Assembly: GCA_916381525.1 (NCBI GenBank)
Contig: CAKAEH010001400.1
Span: 1-64,000, forward strand
Length of the DNA: 64,000 nucleotides
Direction: 5' to 3'
Source of the DNA: Cercopithifilaria johnstoni
Taxonomy: Eukaryota; Nematoda; Chromadorea; Rhabditida; Onchocercidae
Part shown: positions 54,120 to 64,000 of the stretch, one piece after another
Numbering within the stretch: the stretch's first letter is position 1
How the letters are laid out: every line of letters begins with the position of its first letter
Position numbers and translations under genes: made by a program
The notes under the pieces: model-generated
What the model was told of the DNA's origin: nothing
What the model saw: the letters and a program-made list of their open reading frames with translations, nothing else
The model's database searches: none

Positions 54120-55871
54120 ATAAAAATACATTAGAAGGATTTGTAAAACAAAAATAATGTGTGATGTGTGGTCATATGAATTGACAGACTTGGCTTCCTC
54201 TTCTCTATATTTAAAGTGACGGTTTTATTGATTTTACGCAGTTCCTATAGTTATGTATTAAATGAATTGTTGCACAGTGTCCCACTTTCAAGATGCTTAT
54301 CGAATAATGAAATGTTATAAAAGAAAATATATGATTTAGTTTAGGTAAATCTATTTAGGTAATTATATATGCTTGTAATTATCACTTTTGTCTTTCTCTG
54401 TAATTCATATGCATTTATTATTTTTCAGACATGTTGAAGGATTATATACTTTTTTTTTAGTTTCCGATTGTTTTATTCTTTACTTTTCGTTAGATTATAT
54501 TTGTATATCTCATTTTTTGTTAGTTGTTTCAATTTATATATTTTTTCATTTATTTCCTAAATTCACATTTTAAAAGTTTCAAGTATTACATATTTTAATT
54601 GAATCATTTTTACCATTATTTTTGAAGCTTCTCTCCTGGAAGGAATTTCAAAATATCATTGAAAAATATTCAGTAGTGTCGATTAGATATATTTGACGGA
54701 ATTGAAAAACAATGCCTGACTTACTTGTGTGAGGACAGACGTATTCTAATAAGGGAGAAAAGGCAAAAGAAAGAAATTCTTCAGTAAAAAAATTTCTCTT
54801 ATTAATTTGGATAATTCAGATTAAGCAATTAAAATATTGGAATGTTTTATAAAGGACGATAATGTTGGATATTATACGTTTTATTATGTTTGTTAAAAAT
54901 GCTCATGCTAAATACTAAAAGTATTTATTTTAGGGATTATGTATTTCCAATTGGCCTTAAACTATATTTCTCTGCTGCACAAGTTTTTAATTTTTCTACT
55001 GTCTAATCTCTTCATTATCCGAATTTCATTTTAGCTTTTCTCGAAACCACTGTTCGTCTAAACGATCTGTTATGGCCAAAACATGCAAACGCTCCCTTCA
55101 AATTGTTTAGTAATATATGAAATCATATTATGCAGTGTTCATATTATTGTACTCAAAGTGCTTTGTAATATATTTTCAGAATTTTATATTTTTCTTTCTT
55201 TTGCCAACTCTTGCATCATAAGCTTTGCTATAACATGTTGCATAAAAGTAACACTCTACTTACATTGGCTATGAATATCTTTTGGTAAAGTAACCTTATG
55301 CTAAGAAATGCCATAATACAACATCACTGATTATTTACAACATTTTTCTTTTTTCTACAACAACCTACTGCACAATCTGGTGAAGACAACACAATTCTTT
55401 CTCCTCCAATTAGCATTGATTGGTTCGTAAGGCGGTGGGGTTGCTTATGTATATGTGTGATTAGGATATATGGTTTTCGTATCGGGGCATATATTCAAGA
55501 GATTGCAGTGTTGTTCAATGAGATTTGGTTCGAACCAATGTTTCATTAGGAATAGTATATGTCATTTGCATCGCGATTGGGGCATTTGCATCGGGATTAG
55601 GAATTGACGGGTTTTTGGGTGGAAAAGGAAGTGGGGGATTAGATTAGTTATTTGCCTTTCACCTTTCACTGAGAATTAGGTTTCCTGTCTTCAAAATTTC
55701 TTCAAATAGAGGGAAACAGAAGATTTTGATGCTGTTTAAAATGCAGATTATGTTATTAGTGCATCGAGAATTTTGCTTGCATACATTACAGGAAATTTGA
55801 ATCGAAAGAAATTTGAAAGCTAATCTTTATTCACGGTTCGAATCGAACAATTACCGTTACTGTTAGGAAAT
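54120..55871. other. Intergenic upstream of the ribosomal protein gene
   Basis: About 1.75 kb. It becomes GC-richer from 55380 on, a likely promoter area for the ribosomal protein gene. It contains a 14-base perfect palindrome (55525-55538) and two nearby copies of GCATTTGCATCGGGATTAGG-like sequence (55560-55600). No gene was seen; open frames are short and T-rich. Confidence 0.55.
55525..55538. promoter_or_regulatory. 14-base perfect palindrome
   Basis: TTGGTTCGAACCAA reads the same on both strands. It lies about 335 bases upstream of the S24 start codon. It also resembles half of a tRNA B box, but no tRNA surrounds it. A regulatory role is only a guess. Confidence 0.3.
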
Positions 55872-57958
55872 ATGGTAAGTTCATTACTTCTTTAAATATT
55901 GAAATTTGCATTCAGGACTCATTCACAGAAGTTTTTCACTTATTAAGCATACTGAAAATGGTTTGACATTATCAAATATTGTAAGTTCATTGGTGAGCAG
56001 CAAACACTAGACAACAGTTTGGTAAACATTTGCTTATAACAGTATTGTAAACGTTTTTAATTTTGAGCTGAAACCTGGCTTTCAATAACAGGGCTGAATT
56101 GTAACATTGAATTTCGGTTATAAAAAAATGGAGTAAGGAAGGTTTCAGTAATGTATAATTCATTTTTTCCGTGGTATTCGCTGAGTTTTTCATCCTATTA
56201 CTATTGGTATCATTTTGTGATATGACCCAACGCTATGGAGAAATGCGTATTGCTTTTTAGTTTTGAATAAATTCACTTCATTCGAGCAAAATTTACGCTA
56301 ATTTATGAGACGCTAATTAAGAAGGCATAAATGAAGTGCTTTTATTTGATGTGTGGTAAAGTCTCGGATGAATTTTTGATCGAAAAGATTTTAAGTTCGT
56401 GATGACAGCTTTATCTTCTTCGGGTCCTTCTTCTTTTAGCTGAAGTAAAAGTAAATTGTCCGGTAGTTTTTAAAGTTTTGTCTCTAAGGAAATTTGCACA
56501 AATATTCTACAAAAGTTCACGATTGGAAGAATATTCTGTTGAAAATTTTGACTTTTTTTTGTAAGGTTCAGGAAATATAACTTACGATAAAACACAGATT
56601 TTAACATTTGTTATCGTATATAAATCTACTTTGCTTTTGTCATCTTAAAATTAATGAAATGCAATAATAACAATGATTCAAAATGTACGTAACAGTTTTG
56701 GCAAGACGATCGCTTTTAGCCTCTTCGTTTTGGCAGTGAATGATATAAATGAAGTAAGATGAATAAAAAAATATAAAAAATATGATCTTTCCATTCCAAA
56801 TTTTTAGGGTGATTCAGTAGTAACAATTCGGACGAACAAAGTGATGACTAATCGCTTGTTGGCAAGACGACAAATGGTGAAAATTTGTTATTCATATTGT
56901 CAAATTTACATTGGTTTAAATCGTTTTACTGGATTTTTCATGAAAAAAAGATAATCTAACCCCAACAATACAATGTTTTAAACATCCTACGCCTCAAAGT
57001 TTGACATGATTGTCAAGATTGAAGGCTTGAAGATATATATAAACGGAATTGTTCCTTTTTCCTGTCAACTTTAGATTTGAAGCAAGTTTGCCTTATTCAA
57101 GGTTCTAATATTTTAATATCTTTGAATATTGACCAAAATCTCTTTCTCACATGGTTTAATTCACATTTTTATAAGAATGTTTTATTAATTTGCAGGTGGT
57201 CGAAATCCTTCATCCTAATCGAGCATCAGTTCCTAAAGTGGAGGTTCGTGAAAAGCTGGCTCAAATGTACAAGACCACGCCTGATTTGGTTTTTGCGTAT
57301 GGTTTTCAATGTCACTTTGGTGGTGGAAGGAGTACTGGTTTTGCGCTAATCTATGATACAGCAGATCTTGCCAAAAAATTCGAACCGAAATACCGTTTGT
57401 TGAGAGTAAGTTCTTCGGCCTGTTAAGATATTGAGAATGGCCTGCATAAGGTAGCCACCAGTTGTTGAGGATAGGCAGTTCTACATATTATATTGTTTGG
57501 TAATTGCTGCATAACTGTTTGGTAATTTGGCAGTATGAAGAGCCTAGCACTTTAAAACCAAATGGTATTTTTGTAATGAAGTGTTGAAGTTGCCATGTGA
57601 TGTGGTTTATGATTAGGCTCCATCCATCCGAATTAGTAAATATGCTACACGAAGGATTTATGTCTTGTAATGCTTTCATCTGCATGTGGCATGTTTTCTT
57701 CTAAGTGCAGCAATATATTTGGATTGGGATTTATAGCAATCCTAGTCTTAACCACGGAGTAAGAACAGTTTCTTTCTTTGGCTTGAAAAGGAGCGTTATT
57801 GTGTTGTATTTTGATTAAAAAAAATAAAATTGCTGAATTTACAGCAAACGGGCACGAAAGCTGAGAAATCAGGCCGTAAGCAACGCAAGGAGCGTAAGAA
57901 CAGGCAGAAGAAAGTGCGTGGAACAAAGAAGACCAAAGTTGCTGCAGGAAAGAAGTAA
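55872..57958 (+). CDS. rps-24: 40S ribosomal protein S24 (eS24)
   Basis: Small-subunit ribosomal protein eS24. Exons 55872-55874, 56808-56876, 57196-57405 and 57845-57958 give 131 aa, the normal family length. The body opens GDSVVTIRTNKVMTNRLLA, then LHPNRASVPKVEVREKLAQM, YKTTPDLVFAYGF, HFGGGRSTGFALIYDTADLA, and the basic tail GRKQRKERKNRQKKVRGTKK. All match the family. No in-frame ATG lies within the second exon before GDSVV. The only suitable upstream ATG followed by a donor is ATG|GTAAGT at 55872, so the start codon alone forms the coding part of exon 1. A TTAG acceptor lies five bases before it, which suggests trans-splicing. The polyadenylation signal AATAAA is at 57983. Confidence 0.93.
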
Positions 57959-59145
57959 TTTTGTTAAGGAATGTTATGACGTAATAAACATTATTGATCA
58001 TTAAAGTTTCATTCTATTCTCAGTCAAATCTAATGTAATATGCAGTAAAAGGACTGACACGCTTCGTATCCTACAGTTCTGAGAACTGAATGCCTGGGAC
58101 AATGTAGATTAGGCCAGATATTTTTGTTTCGGAAAAAGATTGAAAAATGTGGATTATGATTTCACTATTCGCGGAGCATTACCGTGCTACTATCTATTCT
58201 TGCTTCGTGTTGCAGAATCTAGAAATAGGTTAACAATGATACAGTGGCGGTGACGGATTTGCAGTGGGAAATATGCACATTTAAAACTTTCCTCCAGAAA
58301 GTTGACCCTTATTTTTTTGTAGTGTTGGCTCCTATTTGCTCACTTGGAATTCCCTACTTGGAACCATCTTCTGTTTGTCTGGCCGTAAGCCTCGACGTTC
58401 TGATTTCCAGGGACTAGTCCTGAATATTTGTACGAAGATATTTAAGATAGTGGAGGGTTGTGGGGTACTTGCAGGAATTTTGCATTGGGTGTTGACGAAC
58501 TACGGCATATACCGAGATTCTTGACATGGAAATATTGTAAGATAGGTGAACCGAGAAATTATTATTCACGGCATTTGCATTATTTCTTATGAATTAAAGT
58601 GTAGGTGCAAACAAATGGAGGGATAGTTTTATCATAAATATCTTTTTGCATTGAAAAACAAAAAAGTATGTGGACGACCGATTAAAGCTGCATTATAACA
58701 ATATCTCACAGAGACAGCGGCTTTAGCGGTAGTTCACTTTAGCGGACCAATAATATACGGCGAAGGTTTTGACCGGTTGTACTGGAATAACTGGCGAATT
58801 CCAGAAAAATATATACATATTCATATAACTGGGGACTATCAAAGGAAGGAAAAGAAGCAAAGTTGATATTTTTTAGAGAAAGGACGAGGAAGGAATATAT
58901 TTCCGGAAGTATGTTTTAGCTAAACACTAACTAAACTTTTGATCAACTTCGTAAGGAAAAAAAGAATTTATCAGTATTATTTGGCACGACAGTCGCACAT
59001 CTAACGTCTGACCCAGTTACCAAGCCGTACCAAACAGAAAGACTAGCAATATTTAAGTGCACCTCGTTCACTAATTCCGTTAATCAGAGAACAGTGCAAT
59101 AAAAAAAAGTGATGAAGAACATATAATTGACTGAATTTTTTCAAA
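57959..59145. other. Intergenic between converging genes
   Basis: Holds the 3' flanks of rps-24 and the MATH-BTB gene. Base composition is more balanced than elsewhere, but no frame shows family features and no structural RNA was recognised. An open frame at 58336-58524 has no support. Confidence 0.5.
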
Positions 59146-62100
59146 TTAAAGCAATTTGAAAATTTTCTCCAGAAGAGCGGCTTTTGTCGTATCACTAAGA
59201 TTTTTGTATTCTTCGGTTTGTTTGAGAGCTTTTATATCAGTTGGTTGTTTGAAGGTTCGCACACAAACATCCTGAAACAACTGAACCATTCATTGAATTG
59301 AGCCGAGTAAATAGTTGGGAACTTCAAAAAAAAGCACATCTTGGGCATTTTTCTTACAAACTTTCTGCATTATATAATCAGAAATTAAGACAGAATAAAT
59401 GGTCCAATGAACAACCACCCACTTATAAAAGTTGGAGTGGAAAATATCAAGTTGTGAATATCGTATAATTTTTCAGACGACAGACCAGAGAGAATATAAA
59501 ACAAGTCACCAATTTTTTAAAAAAACCTAGCATGATCACTTCGTCATGGAATGATGATGGTAGCGGCAGCAAAACCTTTCCCCCATTTTCTTCAGAGGTT
59601 CGGGTGAACTGAGAAAAGTCAACACACTCAGTGCTAACTTGTCGCATTTCAACAGATTCCATCAGCAGTCGGCTTGAAGATGGCATCATAAGCCCTCTGC
59701 TAATATGATGGTCCATGATTACGCTGGCTATCCACGCAGTTCTATCGTCAGAAGAACTACATTAAATAATTGGCAATTCTGATCAGACATATACAATGAC
59801 ATTGGTATCAAAGAAAAAAACCTGTAATTTAGCAAGACAATATTGATCAGCCCAAACAAGCTTCGTGACCACAGCAATATCATCGGATCGCATTAGAAAT
59901 CTTTCACATTCATCGATTACGAATTGAATTTCGAATTTATCACCAAGTTCCAGCAAAAACTCCACATTTTCAGCTGAAACATAAATTTGCACTCAATATG
60001 ATATCTCTTCTTATTTATCCAATAAATCGTAACATTTTTATCATTAAGTAGATTTGACATCTACTAAAACTAATTTCTTTGTTATTCTTTATTTACTAAC
60101 TTGGTAAAACCGATTTTACCTACACTTTCTGGTTTCTACTGCGCTACCTTTCTCCACTTAAATTTAGTAAACATTTACCTGAGACCGGTTTATGAGATGG
60201 ATATACAACGCTTAGCAATTCAATGAATTCATCAAGAATGACGTCCTCAACAGTGATTTCTTTTTTGTCCCTTTCACTAAACTTCGAGAAAAACATAGCA
60301 TGGAAAACGGGTGAATAGAGGGCCAAATACTGCAATAAATTTTAAATGTAAACGACAAACAAAAAACATACAATTAATTCTTCCCAATCAGAACTGTATT
60401 TCCAACGCATACACCACTATAATGTAAAATATTTTAGAATCAATTCTTGATTTAAAATCCAGAACAAGTACTGTCATGGTTACAGCCGATGGAGTAAGAA
60501 ATTTACTTTCATTCTTCCGTACCAGCGGGCATGGTAGAAGTATCTCTCCCTCTCCGCTCCCTTTCCCTTTATTCTTTCCTCCTTCACTTTATGACCTATT
60601 AAATAGGAATAAAAAAGAAGTCTATGCAACAATACCGCTTTGCTGACATGCAAACGAATACCATCGATAACAAGCACACTATCTGATGTATTTGGTTGCG
60701 GTACGGTGAAATCAAATGTGGGATTTTTTCTGAAAATGACCATAAAAAATCAAACTGCAATTAATATAAAGCTACGAACTTCCAACTTTTATCTTGGACC
60801 TTAAATAAAAGTATTGATGATGATATTATTACGAATTCTGAATACCAAAACTGCCTGGAAATTCAACTCAGTTACTCGTTCATTTCAATTCGTCCATATG
60901 TAACTTATCCACAGAGTGAGGACTTAACAATACTAGTATTTAGTAATTTTAAGGCAATAAGAAAATTCTAAAAAGCTAATTCTAATAAGCTCTACCTCAC
61001 ACCAACGACTTTCTGCACAGTAATGTGTGCTTCAACCACAACACGATCGCCACGGATAAAACCTTTATCAACATTCAATATTTCGTTCCACTCCATGAAC
61101 GACGGAAAGCCCCAGTTATTTGAATTATAATTGAACTTATTCGTAAACTGAAATAAATGTAAATCTCATTGTAACAGTAAGCACTCCTTCCTTATCGAAA
61201 CGACAGCTCAACTGGTAACGTACGTGAATCATTATGTTGTAACACAAGTTTACGTTAGACAATGAATATATTGATTTAATTTTAGCCACTTTTGCAGATT
61301 ACCTGACGACTAAAATTAGGAGTGTCAGCTTTTTGGGAGATCAAGCGAAACTCAACAATAGCATCACAACTCCATAACGTTGATTCACTTTCTGGATTGC
61401 AATCTATGTATACGCTAAAAAATTTTACATTGCTGGTTCGTTTCGTACATTCGGTTTTAGCTGCCAATCGCCTGTAATGTACATCTCATTTAATCTATCG
61501 ATAAATTTCCTCCAATAAGCAACATGCTATTAACAGCTATGAAGAATGCAAGGAAAATAGATAACGTTTTACCTCTAAAGACGAACCCATCCCGTTAAAA
61601 CTTATTTTGAGTTCATCTGACAATTACGGACCTTTTTTTCGAAACTATTCGAGGAAAGTTTTTTTGAAACTATTCTTAAAAATCATTTATTTCATCCTAT
61701 TCAGTTGAGTAAGAAGCTAGTGAAGGATCTTCTTGACTTTCCTCGAATTTCTAAAAGATACGTTCCTTCGCCCTTCGACACTATCCAGTTTCTTCAATTT
61801 CTGCATTAAGAACAAAGAAACTGTGCCTTTAAATTAAGTGCCCTAAGTCTAAATCTTTGTGTGTAAGAGAATTTACCATGGCAGGTTCGCAATTGTATGG
61901 AATGACGTGGTAACTTTTTGTCTCAATGCTCCCATGTTCGATATATTCAACTTTATTGAACCTTCGGTTTTCGAGTCTGCAATTCATGTTAAAACTTTAT
62001 TAAAGAAATACCAAGTCCTTTTTTGTCAGTTACTGCATGAAATAAAGACAAACTCTAAGGTAGAGTTGAAATGTCTAAAGTTGGTTTGATTTCTGGAAGT

Positions 62101-63704
62101 CCCAAATATTATATAACACATAATTCCCGACGAAAATTCACCATGACGTATAGCGTCATCCGGAGAACGTGCAAATTCGGAACCACAAGCAGATAGATCG
62201 ACTGATGGCCGATGGGTAACACCTGTACAAGCTGAATTATTCGGTGAAAACAAACGTTTCTGAGGAATAATATTTGCACCACTCTGTCCGGGGCTTGAAC
62301 TTGAAATCGAACTCGAACCAGCAACATTTAAGTTTGAATTCTGCAATCGCAAATGATTCCGTTTTCTCGTGGTTGATACTTGCGCCTAAAAAACCTATGC
62401 TCTCCATCGTCCAGCGAAACTCACTCACTTATTCATTTATAATTTTTTTAATGCTATTCTTGATAATTATGCATGATCGTACAAGCTTTCAATAAAAAGA
62501 ATTATCAGATTTTCATTGCTATTGGGATAAAAAATATTCGTTTCATTTAACCCCGTAATTCTCAATTAGCAGTAATTCTTTCAAAACCCCACTTTGAATG
62601 AATCAGAAATTTGACTGAAAATAAATGAGAAAAGAATGTCTTACACGCCAATTTGAAGAATTTTTCGGGATATGAAATCTTGGAATATATATACCAGGCA
62701 TGCGTTCATTACCTCGAACAAAAATATTGAATGCAGGGCAATCTTGAAAAACCCGAAGTCTTCGCATGTCAGGAATGGCAAATCGCTAAACTAACTTATA
62801 TGTTTATGTATAGCTATAGCTATATATATGTGTAGCTGTGTACAAGTTACATAAGAATGTAAATACCACTGAAACCTAATTCCACAGAAAGTCTATAATG
62901 TACTCCTTTAAACCCATGATTAAAATTGAATAGATTATTTAACCAGATGAATTAACATCATCTGTAAGAAAAGTACTGGACGATGAAGTTTCTAAAGCAC
63001 TGTTACTAAGCGAATTAGGTAGTACTTCTTCCTGGAGAAAAATCAGTAAATTTTGTAGCTGATCGTTACATCTGTGCCTGCATGAAAAGTGATATTTTGT
63101 CACTTCAAAGTGAACAAAAAGAAACATCTCAATGTGTTTATCATGATAGATGTTTTGATATCATATTAGCAAAAAATAAGGACGCAAAATTACGTGATCC
63201 TCATATTCGTGAATAGATAATCACAGAGGTACTATGTTCTCATGGGTACTAAGTAGCCATAAAAGCATCATATGATATGGAAACTTCATATGAGAACCAA
63301 GATGTTAGGACTTCCAGATTTACCGATAATTGAAAGTGTTGCATTAGTAAATCCGAAGTTACCCAATTAGCATGAAATTATGAGGCCGTAGTAATGTACC
63401 CATATGCGTGGAAAAGAAATTGCAAAGGGTAAAAATGCGTCATATGCAAGAGCATTGGAACGCAGAACATATGTCATGTGTACTAGCATTCAAAGTGTGC
63501 AAGTTTATTCCTGCTTATTATTCAGCGAGGCAAATATTCTGAATAAAGATAATCTTGTCCTGCTCGCAAAACCAACATGTTTACCTCAAATTAATATCTA
63601 ACCTGCTGCATGGCTGCATCGTGTGGGTCTGCTTCATGTGCAGGAACTTTCGAATTAGTATCATTTTCATCACCAACAAATAACTCCTCATCAGACATTG
63701 CCAT
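59146..63704 (-). CDS. MATH and BTB domain protein (BATH family)
   Basis: Probable substrate adaptor for a Cullin-3 ubiquitin ligase, the known role of nematode BATH proteins. Exons (minus strand): 63704-63603, 63031-62957, 62785-62645, 62385-62142, 61976-61877, 61471-61303, 61147-60996, 60729-60636, 60329-60179, 59973-59822 and 59271-59146, 501 aa with consistent phases. Residues 1-190 are acidic then Ser-rich (MSDEELFVGDENDTNSK, SSSISSSSPGQSGAN). The MATH domain follows (GSIKLNISNMGALRQKV, then TIANLPWRLAAK, FTNKFNYNSNNWGFPSFMEW). Then comes BTB (SVLVIDGIRLHVSKAYLALY, SPVFHAMFFSKFSERDKKEI) and a C-terminal BACK-like part (ENVEFLLELGDKFEIQFVID, LVWADQYCLAKLQDVC). It ends EEYKNLSDTTKAALLEKIF. 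The second donor (GAT|GTTAAT at 62956) was chosen for phase; the nearby CTG|GTTAAA would break the frame. Another methionine is two codons after the first. Confidence 0.9.
59440..59762 (-). other. Coding-like open frame inside the last BATH intron
   Basis: Inside the intron 59272-59821, one minus-strand frame stays open for about 100 codons, with balanced base use (SSDDRTAWIASVIMDHHISR, then SVEMRQVSTECVDFSQFTRT). A TAG acceptor-like site near 59761 precedes it. Its phase does not match the upstream exon, so a simple alternative terminal exon would stop at once. No known domain is seen. Confidence 0.3.
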
Positions 63705-64000
63705 TCACTTCCAATAAAATCGAGATCTTGAAATAATTTGAAATTAATTCAGTACTTATTTGATGTGAAATCATTTCACTCAGGGAAAATTTGTAAACTT
63801 CATTACAACTATCAAACATTGAATAAAAGTTTATAGAAATAAAATAAGTATCAAATGTAATGAAAAATAAAAGTGATGGATGGAAAGAAAAAGCGAACAA
63901 AAGCGATAACAAAGTTTAATAATGAATAAAAGACAGAACTATAAATATTAAATTTATGTAATAAAGGTAAGCAAGCAAAATTGTAAAGTAAGAGAAGTGT
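63705..64000. other. 5' flank of the BATH gene
   Basis: AT-rich sequence up to the window end. No gene was recognised. It probably contains the promoter and 5' UTR of the MATH-BTB gene. Confidence 0.5.

Noticed and set aside
55525..55538. tRNA gene suggested by a B-box-like GGTTCGAACCA
   Set aside because: No A box, no acceptor stem and no anticodon arm can be drawn around it.
56398..56446. Possible C/D box snoRNA in the first rps-24 intron (GTGATGA and CTGA)
   Set aside because: The boxes are only about 40 bases apart, with no terminal stem, so the C/D layout is not met.
57645..58001. 118-codon minus-strand frame
   Set aside because: Antisense of the basic tail exon of rps-24.
58336..58524. 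62-codon plus-strand frame between rps-24 and the BATH gene
   Set aside because: No domain, no splice or start context, and it lies in the shared 3' flank of two converging genes.

Overview
The window is a piece of an AT-rich nematode genome. The evidence is small-exon gene models with GT..AG introns, cathepsin D, acid sphingomyelinase, ribosomal protein S24 and MATH-BTB proteins of nematode type, a ZP-domain cuticlin-like gene, and probable spliced-leader acceptor sites a few bases upstream of several start codons. Long intergenic tracts are full of (ATT)n, (GA)n and GATA-containing minisatellites. This pattern suggests a clade III (filarial/spirurid-like) parasite, but that placement is inferred from style and not proven.

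Layout, left to right. 382-3737 (+): OXA1L mitochondrial insertase, 8 exons. 5270-18757 (-): large secreted/membrane ZP-domain protein, 13 exons, with a 6.5 kb first intron full of microsatellites. One of its small introns holds a decayed 18S rRNA fragment (5821-6018). 18758-28074: about 9 kb without an intact gene; it holds a broken multi-exon gene relic (24344-25590), a 4 x 54 bp repeat, a 30 bp perfect inverted repeat and a TGATAA-rich minisatellite. 28075-32031 (-): cathepsin D-like aspartic protease (ASP-4 type), 8 exons. 34070-34142 (-): tRNA-Lys(TTT). 35231-41562 (+): secreted acid sphingomyelinase, 14 exons, one with no visible AG acceptor. 45489-50161 (+): SLC22-like organic ion transporter, 11 exons. 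53099-54119 (+): small tail-anchored protein ending in PPPL, a KASH-like candidate. 55872-57958 (+): ribosomal protein S24, whose start codon is an exon of its own. 59146-63704 (-): MATH-BTB (BATH) protein, 11 exons.

I rebuilt the exon chains by hand from reading frame, splice sites and family conservation. The proposed exon lengths sum to whole codons for every gene. The genes do not form an obvious operon or pathway. Two neighbours (cathepsin D, acid sphingomyelinase) are both lysosomal/secreted hydrolases, but they are on opposite strands and there is no evidence that they are linked. The most interesting items are the KASH-like protein, the 18S rRNA fragment inside an intron, the missing splice acceptor in the sphingomyelinase gene, and the decayed gene relic.
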